Source: Rhizobium sp. RU36D (GTDB taxonomy: Bacteria; Pseudomonadota; Alphaproteobacteria; Rhizobiales; Rhizobiaceae). From it: 64,000 nucleotides of DNA. The notes under the pieces were generated by a model. That model made no database searches. It had not been told where the DNA came from and was given only the letters and a program-made list of their open reading frames with translations. Positions within the stretch are counted from its first letter, which is position 1, and every line of letters begins with the position of its first letter. The position numbers were made by a program, and so were the translations under genes. Shown here piece after piece: positions 1 through 8,334 of this stretch. The stretch lies in the NCBI RefSeq assembly GCF_900176345.1, contig NZ_FWXU01000006.1:1-64000 (forward strand), read 5' to 3'.

Positions 1-125
1 AATAGGCTCGCATGGCGCTGATTCTCCTTCAAGAATCAGGCCAGTACAATCCGAAACATCATCAAGAATGAGTCAGAGCCAATTTTGCACGCCGATAGGG
101 GGTCAAGTTTGCGTGCCGATTGACA
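1..125. mobile_element. Probable terminal end of an IS21-family insertion sequence (partial)
   Basis: Two related motifs lie in the same orientation: one with core TTTTGCACGCCGAT ending at about 96, and one with core GTTTGCGTGCCGATTGACA ending at 125. Repeated subterminal motifs closing on TTGACA (TGTCAA on the other strand) are typical of IS21-type ends. No transposase reading frame is visible, so only the outer edge is in the window. The match to IS21 ends is from memory and was not searched. Confidence 0.4.
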
Positions 126-176
126 GCGTGTCGCGATCTTTCAGATTCGCTTCTACGCTTTAGTCCCTTGTTTTCC

Positions 177-221
177 GCATGTCGTGGTCGCAAAACCGCT
201 GCACACTTTTGCGCGACATGC
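177..221. repeat. Palindromic intergenic element downstream of hsdS
   Basis: Outer arms GCATGTCG (177-184) and CGACATGC (214-221) are perfect inverted copies. Inner arms GCAAAA (190-195) and TTTTGC (207-212) extend the fold. It lies just beyond the hsdS stop codon and could act as a 3' hairpin. Elements of this look recur in rhizobial intergenic regions, which I recall but did not check. Confidence 0.5.
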
Positions 222-260
222 TTTATCAGTTGCCGGGGGTCAAAGTGCTCTCGTAGACCG

Positions 261-1562
261 TCATCTCTTCGCTCCCCGTCCACGTCTGCCCTTCGGCACC
301 GCCTCGCGCTCGGCGCGGATGCGGGCAAGCAGGTGTTCGGCGGGTTCGTCATTTTCGTCCTGGGGGACTAGGTCGCCGCGGAAGGCTTTGGCCAGGATCG
401 CCTCGTCCAGCCGGCCCACCAGCTCCAGCGCGCGCTTTGCCTCTTTCGCCAGCCGGTCGATCCTGGCGAAGGCGGATTCGATGCGGCGGACGATTTCGTC
501 TCGCAATTCAAAGTCTGCATATGGAATTGAAAGCGACAGCAGACTTTTCTGCCCGATGTTTCGCATTGAAAGCTGATTGCCAGACGAAATGTTCATTAGG
601 GCCTCACGCCCCATGGGCGAGCGCAAGTACCACAGTAGCCACGTCTCTACCGGCTCGCGGAACTCAAGCCTGAGGATTTTATCGCTTAGGTACAGGTTGT
701 CCAGTGTATCTCCCACGATGACAACAGCGCCCACCAAATCGATGGTGTTCGCTCGGGAGAAAAGAAAATCGCCTGACTTTATGCGCGTGTCTTCTTCGGG
801 TTCGAAGTCTGACGGAAGCGTCTTTGACTGGTCCGGGCGAAATTCACCCCATGTTACCGCACTCACCTTCACGACGCCTTTCTCATCCCAATGCGGCGGT
901 CTTTCCTCACAACGCAGGTTCTTCCCGGCTTTGATTCGAACGACAAGTTCGCTCAATTCCTTGCGGTCCAGCTCCCCGCTGAACGCCTTGCTGAGCACGG
1001 CCTGCTTGTAGCGGGAGACGAGGGTTTCGATGCGGGCGAGTTCGGTGCGGGCGCGGGCGGATTTCGCGTTCAGCGCATCCAGCTTGGCCACGATGCGCTT
1101 TTGCTCGGCCAGGGGTGGGAGGGGGACTGGAGCAGCAGAAAAACGCCCCTTATTGATAATTGCCACAGTTGTGGCGGACGAATTCTGCTCTAACCAGTCC
1201 TTGATTGTCCGAGACCAGTTGTAAACGAATTCCGGAGTCGCCGCACCGGAAGGCAATATTGCATTGATCTGTTGGTTACATGTGCCAGTCATTCCAACGA
1301 TGGCTGATTTGCCAAGAATTCCAATGCAAGAAACCAATACCGTCCCCACGGGCAATTCAGGCGCAACGGTAAGCGCCCGCTCATTCACCCGATCCTCGGC
1401 TGTGGTGATCACGCCTCCGACGGTCAAGTCGCCAGGCTTGAAGAACGGAACGTCGCCTCCTTCGTAGAAGTTGGCCTCCGATTTCGACGGCGTTTTTCCA
1501 GTTACAATGTCTGCAATGCTACCGATTTCTACGACTGTCCACCCCTTCGGCAACTCACTCAT
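261..1562 (-). CDS. hsdS: Type I restriction-modification specificity subunit HsdS
   Basis: This is the DNA-sequence-recognition subunit of a type I R-M complex, working with HsdM and HsdR. The 433-aa product has the family layout of two target-recognition domains, each followed by a conserved helical spacer. The first TRD begins LPKGWTVVEIGSI, and the first spacer carries the PPLAEQKRIVAKLD signature. The second TRD starts near residue 225, and the C-terminal helix ends in a basic tail. Its start codon overlaps the hsdM stop by 4 nt (ATGA), so the two are translationally coupled. Full length, with no break seen. The recognition site cannot be predicted from sequence alone. Confidence 0.95.
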   Translation of the reverse strand: MSELPKGWTVVEIGSIADIVTGKTPSKSEANFYEGGDVPFFKPGDLTVGGVITTAEDRVNERALTVAPELPVGTVLVSCIGILGKSAIVGMTGTCNQQINAILPSGAATPEFVYNWSRTIKDWLEQNSSATTVAIINKGRFSAAPVPLPPLAEQKRIVAKLDALNAKSARARTELARIETLVSRYKQAVLSKAFSGELDRKELSELVVRIKAGKNLRCEERPPHWDEKGVVKVSAVTWGEFRPDQSKTLPSDFEPEEDTRIKSGDFLFSRANTIDLVGAVVIVGDTLDNLYLSDKILRLEFREPVETWLLWYLRSPMGREALMNISSGNQLSMRNIGQKSLLSLSIPYADFELRDEIVRRIESAFARIDRLAKEAKRALELVGRLDEAILAKAFRGDLVPQDENDEPAEHLLARIRAEREAVPKGRRGRGAKR

Positions 1563-3094
1563 TCCGCCGCCTCCGGCAGCTCGTCGCCCAGTTCCGCCAC
1601 CAGCGCCTCGATCTCCAGCGTCGCGGCCTGAAGGTGGCCGAGGATGGCGGCGGCGATGTCGTCGGGTTCGATCAGGCCTTCTTCGGCCTCGTCCTCCGCC
1701 TCGCGCAGCCAGGCGATATCGAGATTATCGCCACGGGCGGCGATGGCCTCGCGGGTGAACTGGCGCCAGCGACCGGCTTCGCCTTCATCCGGGCCACGCT
1801 CCTTGCCATATGGGTCTTTGCCAAAGGCTTTTTCGAAGCCTTTGAAATGGGCTTCCGTCAACGGCGTCGTCTTGCCGAATTTCGGCATCTGGGCGCGCAG
1901 GTCATAGATCCAGACGGATCGGGTGTTGCCGTTCTCGGTCTTGGCCCTCGTCAGGAAGATGACATTGGTCTTGACGCCCTGGGCATAGAAGATCCCGGTC
2001 GGCAGGCGCAGGATGGTGTGAAGGTCACACCAGTCCATCATCATGCGGCGCAGTTCGCGCCCGCGCCCATCTTCGAACAGCACGTTGTCGGGCACAACGA
2101 TCGCCGCGCGACCACCGGGCTGAAGCGCGCGGATGCAGTGTTCGACAAAGGGAAGCTGGTAGGAGGAGACGTTTGCGGTGACCGAGAGGTCATCGCGGGT
2201 CGGCGCGCCGCCTGCCGGGCCGAAGGGCGGATTGGTGAGGATGAGATTGGCGCGGCCAAGACCCTTGCCCTTGTCGGAGAGCGTGTCGCCGAGATCGACA
2301 TGATCGCCGTCGATATCGTGCAGATAAAGGTTCATCAAAAGCAGGCGCAGCGTACCCGGCACGTTTTCCATGCCGTGAATGGCGTTGCGTTTCTGGAAGT
2401 CCTGTTCCTTCTCGCCCAGCGCCAGATAGTCGTCGGTGCGCGCCTTCATGTAGCGATCGGCGGCGATCAGGAAGCCACCCGTGCCGGCGGCGGGATCCTG
2501 GATGACTTCGCCGGGTTTTGGCTGCATGAGGCGGACCAGAAGCTCGATCAGCACGCGGGGGGTAAAATATTGCCCGGCGCCGCGCTTGGTTTCTTCCGCG
2601 TTCTTCTGCAGCAGGCCTTCATAGAGATCGCCGAACTGGTCGCGCTCCTCGGAGAACCAGTCGAGCTCGTCGATGGCGGTGACCAGCGTCGTCAGGTTCT
2701 GCGGCTCGCGCAGGAAGGTGGAGGCGTTGTCGAAGATCTTTTGTACCATCTCCGGCAGCGGACGGGCATCGGCATAACGCTTGCGCTCTTCCGGGGGCGC
2801 TCCTTCGCCGGGCGCTGGGATGAGCTCGTCGTCTTTCCCAAGGCGGGTGGCAGAGGAGCCGAGAGCAAGCAGGACGGTACGATAGTGACCGAGCCGGTCA
2901 AACGGGTTTTTCGCCATCAAATCCGCCCAGCGCATGCCCTTGGGCAGGCTGCCCGTCTCGCGGTTGCGCTCGGCCATCATCTTCAGAAACAGCAGATAGG
3001 TCAGCTCGGTGACATATTGCTGATAGGTGATGCCGTCCTTGCGCAGGACCGTGCAGAGGCGCCAGAGTTTCTGGACGATGGCATTGGCATTCAT
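1559..3094 (-). CDS. hsdM: Type I restriction-modification methyltransferase subunit HsdM
   Basis: This is a 511-aa N6-adenine DNA methyltransferase that modifies the site chosen by HsdS. An N-terminal helical HsdM_N-type region (about 1-150) is followed by the catalytic domain. The SAM-binding motif DPAAGTGGF is at 200-208 and the catalytic NPPF at 288-291. The QYFTPR sequence just before motif I is typical of HsdM. The gene is followed by an overlapping hsdS. Upstream, a 353-bp palindromic repeat region separates it from hsdR, so it may need its own promoter or read-through. Length and motifs are intact. Confidence 0.96.
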   Translation of the reverse strand: MNANAIVQKLWRLCTVLRKDGITYQQYVTELTYLLFLKMMAERNRETGSLPKGMRWADLMAKNPFDRLGHYRTVLLALGSSATRLGKDDELIPAPGEGAPPEERKRYADARPLPEMVQKIFDNASTFLREPQNLTTLVTAIDELDWFSEERDQFGDLYEGLLQKNAEETKRGAGQYFTPRVLIELLVRLMQPKPGEVIQDPAAGTGGFLIAADRYMKARTDDYLALGEKEQDFQKRNAIHGMENVPGTLRLLLMNLYLHDIDGDHVDLGDTLSDKGKGLGRANLILTNPPFGPAGGAPTRDDLSVTANVSSYQLPFVEHCIRALQPGGRAAIVVPDNVLFEDGRGRELRRMMMDWCDLHTILRLPTGIFYAQGVKTNVIFLTRAKTENGNTRSVWIYDLRAQMPKFGKTTPLTEAHFKGFEKAFGKDPYGKERGPDEGEAGRWRQFTREAIAARGDNLDIAWLREAEDEAEEGLIEPDDIAAAILGHLQAATLEIEALVAELGDELPEAAE

Positions 3095-3447
3095 GGCGTG
3101 ATTCTCATCTGATCCGGGATCGTGATTGCGGTTGTAGCGGGCATGGCCGGGGGGTCAATGGTGCGGTTGAGGCCTGAGATACAGGCAGCCCGAAACCCCC
3201 TCTGGCCTGCCGGCCATCTCCCCCCCACAAAGGGCAATTGCATATGGATTTTGAGCGGCGCACGAGGCGGGGCGCGAAGGGCTGAAGCTGTGCCGGGTGG
3301 CCCCCTCATCTCCTCGCATACGCTCGGCACTTCTCCCCGCTGGGGAGAAGAGGCAGCCCGGAACCGCCGCGGCTATCCATATGCGATAGCCCTCCCCCTT
3401 GTGGGGAGGGTTGGGAGGGTTCTCCATCCCATTGATTTCGACAGTCG
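3095..3447. repeat. Rhizobial-type intergenic palindromic repeat between hsdR and hsdM
   Basis: This gap contains no gene. It holds a large imperfect inverted repeat: GCATATGGAT at 3240-3249 is mirrored by ATCCATATGC at 3375-3384, with similar CCCCACAAAGGG-like sequence outside both arms. Two perfect hairpins are nested in it: CTTCTCCCC/GGGGAGAAG at 3330-3350 and CCCTCCCC/GGGGAGGG at 3390-3410. The arrangement resembles MITE-like or RIME-like repeats scattered through rhizobial genomes. It splits the R-M operon, so it may have been inserted and may attenuate transcription from hsdR into hsdM-hsdS. Confidence 0.7.
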
Positions 3448-6400
3448 TCATGCCGCGGGCGAGGCCCAGATTGCCTCGTTGAAGGTGTGCAGTACCTCAT
3501 CCAGCTCGCCGTCGAACTCCTGCGCGATGCGCTTGAAGCCACCCTTGTCGGCAAAGGCGCCCTGGTCCAGCAGGGTCGGATCCGCCACCGGCTTGTCCTT
3601 CAAGGCGCGACCGATGCGGCGCAGCCATTCCTTCTGCTTTTGCGTCCAGGGCCTGGAGGCCTCGATCTTGACGATCGCGTTATCGACGCGGGTGGCATAG
3701 GGGATCAACGGATCGCCCAAAGCTGCCTGACGCACGAAGCCGATGATATGGGCGGCGATATCCGCATTGCGGGCGCGGCCATAAGCGGCGCGCAGCATGG
3801 CCTCGGAATAGTTCTTCTCGTCGAGCAGGCCTGCGAGTTCGGAGAGTTCCTTGCGGGTGAGATCACGCGGGCGCTGGGTGACGGCGATCAACGCCGGGAC
3901 CTGGTTCATGTTCTCGCGTACGAAGCGTTCGAAACCGGTGATGTAATCTTCCGGCGTCGTGTTCTTGCCAAAAATTTCCTCGATGCGCAGCAGTTCGTCT
4001 TCATGGGTGGAGATGACCACGCCATCATTCTTGTCCGTACGCAGAGGGCGGCGTTCGAGCAGTTCGACTGTGCGGGGATGGTCCGTCAGCCACTGCTGCA
4101 ACTCGGCACCGGAGCGGGTGGAGAGCCGCTGCAGCGCCATGTCGGGGCTTTCGCCCGTATGACGCTCGAAGCTCTCGCGGGTCTCGGCATCCATGCGCTT
4201 CACCAGACTGCGCATGCGCACGATGACCTGGGCCGCGACCCACTGCTTATCCTCCTCCGTTTCTGCATTCTGCAGATCCGTGACGAGTTGGCCGAGCGCG
4301 ATATCCGGCTTCACGACGACCGGGCGCATATCGCTCATCTCCTGCAACTCGGCATAGAGATCGACGGCATCGAAGATGCGGAAATGTTCCTTGCCGATGT
4401 CAGGGCAGAGCCGCGTGGCGCGGCCGATCATCTGGTCATAAAGGATACGGCTCTTAACCCTGCGGACGAAGACGAGATTGCAGATGGCGGGCACGTCGAC
4501 ACCTGTGGTGAGCAGGTCGACGGTGACGACATATTTCGGATAGGGGTCGTTCTTGAACTTGAGGATCAGGTCGTCGGCCTTGTCGACCGTTCCGGTGATC
4601 TTCGTCACCATGCCATGCGGCACGTTTTCCTTGCCGTATTCCTCCTGAAGCTCCTCGACCAGAAGACGCACGATATCATCGGCATGGGCATCGCGGGCGG
4701 CGAAAATCAGCGTCTTGCCGGGCTTGGATGGCGGGATCTCGGTCGCAATCGCGCGGCAGACGATGCGGTTGAAGGCTTCGGAATAGACGCGCTTGTTGAA
4801 GTCGGCGAGGTCATAGTTCAGCGATACTTCGTCCGGCAGTTCGAAGAGATCAATCTGGCCCGTCTTGCGGTCGATGATCTCGACCTCCTCACCACCCTCG
4901 AAATGAATGCCGGCTTCCGACAGCGCCGTGGTGATGCGCTTCGGCGGCAGGTGATCGTTGAGATAACCTTCGACCACGGCCTGGCGATAGCCATAATGGA
5001 AGACGGGGTGGCCGAAGATCTCGCGGGTGTGAAGCGCGGGCGTCGCCGTCAGCGCCACCTTCACGGCGTCGAAGTAATCGAGGATCTGACGATAGGCCGA
5101 CTGGTAGTCATCGATGTTGCGGAAGCCGATGTCGCTTTCGCGCAGCTCCGCATCCAGCGTGTAGCCGCGATGGGCTTCGTCCACGATGATGCAGTCGAAA
5201 GTGCCCGGCGTGGGCCGCTTGGCGGGGTCCGGCTCGTTGAGGATGCGGGCGATCAGCGACTGGACGGTCGCGACCTGCACCTGGTCCTCGTCCTCCGGCA
5301 GTTTCTGCTCCAGCCCGGCGACCTTGTAGATCTGGGCGAAGTTCAGCATGCCCTCGATCTCGGTGGTTTCGAGCGCGTCGCTTGTCTGCCGGCCAAGCGC
5401 CTTGCGGTCGACGAGGAAGAGGATGCGGCGGAAGCGCTTGTGTTTGAGCAGGCGATACATCAGCGCAATCGCCGTGCGCGTCTTGCCGGTGCCGGTCGCC
5501 ATCGAAATCAGAATATCGCGCTGGCCTGCGACCACGGCATTCTCGATCGCCGCAATCGCCTCTTCCTGGTAGGGGCGCATCCGGCCCTTGCCAAAACTGT
5601 CGTCGGCCAGGCCCTGGGAGGCGGTATCGACATCGGTGGTGAGCTTGTCGATCAGATCCTTCGGCGAGAACCAGCTTGTCATCGGCACGGCGTGGTTGGT
5701 CTCGCGCCTGATATCCCGATACCAGATCCCGGATTTTGTCACCCATTGGCGCACATAGGGTCGGCCATTGGTGGCGAAGATAAAAGGCACGCGGAAGGGC
5801 TCATCCAGGCCGTGCTTCCAGGGGCCATGCGGATGCACGTCTTCCGGGGACAGCACAATGGTACGGGCATAGCGTTCGGCCTGCTGCAGGGTGGACGGCA
5901 CATCAACACTCTCGCGCTTGGCCTCGATGACGCCGACGCAGGTGAGGCCGACGAAGAGGGCGTAATCCGCTCGGCCACCGTCCGAGGGCCATTCGGAAAT
6001 GGCGAGATTGCGGCCTTCCTCCGGTCGGGCACCCTTCTGATAGGTGAGGTGGTCGCTATCGGCTTCCCAGCCGGCATCGACGAGCTGGACGTCGATCAGC
6101 CGTCGGGTCTGGCGCTCATCGAGCTCCAGGCTGCTCGCGGCCTCAAGACCGGCCTGCTTGAGCTCCATCTGGATCTGTGCGGGCTGGGCGTCGGCTGCCT
6201 TCTGCAGCTCGGCGAGCTTGCGGGCGAGTGCGGCCTGATTGGCCTCCATCTGGACAGCGGTCTGCTCCCAGACGGCACTGTCGGCTGACGCCTGGCGGGC
6301 GAGCTCTTCGGCAGCAGCGCGGGCCTTGGCCAGGTCTTCCGCCGAGGCATGGGCGGCCGCCAGCTTCTCCTCCGCTTCCCGGACCTGCGCGCGCAGGGCT

Positions 6401-6897
6401 GCCAATTCCGCCTGGGTCGCCTGGTCGAGATCCGCAGAGGCTCTGGGCGGGACAAACGGCCCCGGCTTGAAACCCGGATCACGCCCATAGGTTCGGCGAT
6501 ACCAGACGCCCAGCGCTCGGCAGAACTTCAGGGCAGAAAGCGCTTCGGCGGGTGAGCCGGCCAGATTGTGGGTTGCGTCATTGCCGCTTTTGCGGACTGC
6601 GTGGAAGATGTCGGCAACCTCACGCGGCAAGAGCTGCTGTATCGCGAGGCGCCGAAGGAGGTCGTTCGTCGTCTCGCGTGCGGCGGGGTCATAGACGCCG
6701 GAAAGGGCGGCGATCTCCTTGACCATGTATTCGCCGAACTGACGGCTCTTCATCAGCGAGGTGTTGGCGTCCTCGGCGAAGAAGCGCTCAGCTAGCGTGC
6801 CGAGGCGATGCAGCTCCGGGCTGATCTCCTGCAGATGACCAAAGTTTGCCGACAATGCCCCACCCAGATGCTTACCTCTTCGAGATGAACATGCCAC
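3448..6897 (-). CDS. hsdR: Type I restriction endonuclease/translocase subunit HsdR
   Basis: This is the motor and nuclease subunit, which cleaves unmodified DNA after ATP-driven translocation. Over 1149 aa the order is: an N-terminal DUF4145-like helical domain (about 25-140), an alanine/glutamate-rich coiled coil (about 155-240), a PD-(D/E)xK nuclease core (D311, E325-x-K327), Walker A ATGTGKT near 467-473, DEAH at 573-576, the ALTATPA helicase motif, a C-terminal RecA lobe and an EcoEI_R-like C-terminal region. The start is uncertain: a TTG 14 codons in (6855), preceded by GGTGGGG, also fits the usual HsdR N-terminus. All catalytic motifs are present, so the enzyme is probably active. Confidence 0.95.
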   Translation of the reverse strand: MACSSRRGKHLGGALSANFGHLQEISPELHRLGTLAERFFAEDANTSLMKSRQFGEYMVKEIAALSGVYDPAARETTNDLLRRLAIQQLLPREVADIFHAVRKSGNDATHNLAGSPAEALSALKFCRALGVWYRRTYGRDPGFKPGPFVPPRASADLDQATQAELAALRAQVREAEEKLAAAHASAEDLAKARAAAEELARQASADSAVWEQTAVQMEANQAALARKLAELQKAADAQPAQIQMELKQAGLEAASSLELDERQTRRLIDVQLVDAGWEADSDHLTYQKGARPEEGRNLAISEWPSDGGRADYALFVGLTCVGVIEAKRESVDVPSTLQQAERYARTIVLSPEDVHPHGPWKHGLDEPFRVPFIFATNGRPYVRQWVTKSGIWYRDIRRETNHAVPMTSWFSPKDLIDKLTTDVDTASQGLADDSFGKGRMRPYQEEAIAAIENAVVAGQRDILISMATGTGKTRTAIALMYRLLKHKRFRRILFLVDRKALGRQTSDALETTEIEGMLNFAQIYKVAGLEQKLPEDEDQVQVATVQSLIARILNEPDPAKRPTPGTFDCIIVDEAHRGYTLDAELRESDIGFRNIDDYQSAYRQILDYFDAVKVALTATPALHTREIFGHPVFHYGYRQAVVEGYLNDHLPPKRITTALSEAGIHFEGGEEVEIIDRKTGQIDLFELPDEVSLNYDLADFNKRVYSEAFNRIVCRAIATEIPPSKPGKTLIFAARDAHADDIVRLLVEELQEEYGKENVPHGMVTKITGTVDKADDLILKFKNDPYPKYVVTVDLLTTGVDVPAICNLVFVRRVKSRILYDQMIGRATRLCPDIGKEHFRIFDAVDLYAELQEMSDMRPVVVKPDIALGQLVTDLQNAETEEDKQWVAAQVIVRMRSLVKRMDAETRESFERHTGESPDMALQRLSTRSGAELQQWLTDHPRTVELLERRPLRTDKNDGVVISTHEDELLRIEEIFGKNTTPEDYITGFERFVRENMNQVPALIAVTQRPRDLTRKELSELAGLLDEKNYSEAMLRAAYGRARNADIAAHIIGFVRQAALGDPLIPYATRVDNAIVKIEASRPWTQKQKEWLRRIGRALKDKPVADPTLLDQGAFADKGGFKRIAQEFDGELDEVLHTFNEAIWASPAA

Positions 6898-7298
6898 ACG
6901 TTAGGGGAGCAGGTAAACTGGAGTTCTATCAACTAAGTAACGGACTTTGCCCGATAAAGTTGCGGAAACTCTTTCCGAGGACCCCAAGTCAGCGTGCTTT
7001 CTTGTGCGACCTCATTCATCCAGCCATTGTGGTGACGATCAAATATTAAACTTGAGTGGCAACCGGCTGCCGCAGAGCTCGGAAACAATCCAAAAACCGG
7101 CTGCATCTGGACGCACTTCATGAAAATTGCGCAGACGCCCCATACAATTTTCAGGCTGGGTTCAGCGAGTGAATACTATGAGTATTCCTTCTGCTGGCAT
7201 TTGCGCCCAACGAATTCATGTTATCCTAATATGCTGATTTCAACTAAAACGGATGCCGACAGTTCCTTCGTACAGTTTTAAGATGAGGCAGGGGTGGC
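6898..7298. other. Intergenic region between hsdR and the AraC-type regulator
   Basis: About 400 bp with no credible gene; the short open frames lack start signals and family resemblance. It must hold the divergent promoters of hsdR and of the regulator at 7299. The only clear structure is a perfect 7-bp inverted repeat at 7171-7187, listed separately. Confidence 0.6.
7171..7187. promoter_or_regulatory. Perfect inverted repeat upstream of the AraC-type regulator
   Basis: GAATACT-ATG-AGTATTC forms two perfect 7-bp arms with a 3-bp spacer, about 110 bp upstream of the regulator start. It could be an operator for autoregulation. Its role is inferred only from symmetry and position. Confidence 0.35.
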
Positions 7299-8273
7299 AT
7301 GAAGCTTCCGATACATGGCCCATATTCTCTGACATGCGATGATGTATTGGGCGTTGATGAACTTTACGAAGCTTATGGAAAGCTGATCGGACATGGATAC
7401 GTGGTTCATGACCACAATTCTCGGGATCATGTCGGTGAGTTCGAGAACATTTCTGCTCTCGAAGCTTGTGCAACGCGGTTCCAAGGCGGCTCGCGGCGTT
7501 TTGACATGTCCGTCAATCACCACGGGCTTGATCTGGTCATTTTGTCATTCGGACTATCCGGACAAGCCTTGCTGTACCGGCAAAATGGCGTGGAATGCGT
7601 TGCAAGAAATGGCAGCGCAATCCTGCATACGACCGACGCACCCTTGCAAGCGCAAGTGGACCGCCTCGGAGAGATCATGGCGGTCGCCCTTCCCCGCGAA
7701 AAACTCAGATCCATCATCGGCGACAAGGATGCGCTGACACCACGCGTCCTGCCTGCCAACAGCGCGGCGTTCTCCCTCTTTGCAGGGCATGCACGAACCT
7801 TCCTGTCACTGGGCATTGCGCCTGATATAGGGCTTGCTCAGCTTGTGGGTGATCAACTCTGCGATCTGGCTGCGCTTGCGCTCGGCGTAAACAGCCGCGG
7901 AAGGGAAAAGGTCATGAGCGGAGAGACCTTGAATGACGTCCGCTACAACAAGGCGCTGAGCTATATAACACGCCATGCCTCCGATCAGATGCTCAGCGAA
8001 AAGGAACTTGCCCGTCAGCTCGGTCTGTCGACCTCGTCCGTTCGGCAGATATTCGCCCGCAAACAGACCACTCCGGCGCGGGTCATCCGCACGGTGCGCG
8101 TTGAGATGGCTGCGAGACTCTTGCTGGATAGCAAGCACAGATCCTCCAAAATAGTGTCCTTGGCATTCGATTGCGGGTTCCAAAGTGTCTCCGCCTTTTA
8201 CGAGGCCTTTCGCGACCACTACGCCATGCAACCTAGCGAGTTCAGGGCCTCCGTTCGGCAAACTCAGGACTGA
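7299..8273 (+). CDS. AraC-family transcriptional regulator
   Basis: This is a 324-aa DNA-binding protein. The N-terminal about 200 residues look like a cupin-type sensor of the AraC_binding_2 kind. The C-terminal about 228-320 is the double helix-turn-helix domain, with LARQLGLSTSSVRQIF in the first HTH and the typical IVSLAFDCGFQSVSAFYEAF second element. Translation probably starts at the ATG preceded by GGGGTGGC. It is followed in the same direction by the VWA-protein cluster, which it may control. The inducer is unknown. Confidence 0.9.
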   Translation: MKLPIHGPYSLTCDDVLGVDELYEAYGKLIGHGYVVHDHNSRDHVGEFENISALEACATRFQGGSRRFDMSVNHHGLDLVILSFGLSGQALLYRQNGVECVARNGSAILHTTDAPLQAQVDRLGEIMAVALPREKLRSIIGDKDALTPRVLPANSAAFSLFAGHARTFLSLGIAPDIGLAQLVGDQLCDLAALALGVNSRGREKVMSGETLNDVRYNKALSYITRHASDQMLSEKELARQLGLSTSSVRQIFARKQTTPARVIRTVRVEMAARLLLDSKHRSSKIVSLAFDCGFQSVSAFYEAFRDHYAMQPSEFRASVRQTQD

Positions 8274-8334
8274 CAGAATCCGGATTCGTTTTTGATGAAA
8301 TCCGCACGCCAAGATCGCCGCTCAATGCTAGCGA

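Noticed and set aside
1634..3112. Long plus-strand open frame opposite hsdM
   Set aside because: It mirrors hsdM, which carries the DPAAGTGGF and NPPF motifs; no start signal or domain on the plus strand.
3487..6288. Very long open frame (about 930 codons) on the plus strand opposite hsdR
   Set aside because: It is antisense to a gene with all HsdR motifs and results from high G+C codon bias; its translation has no family resemblance.
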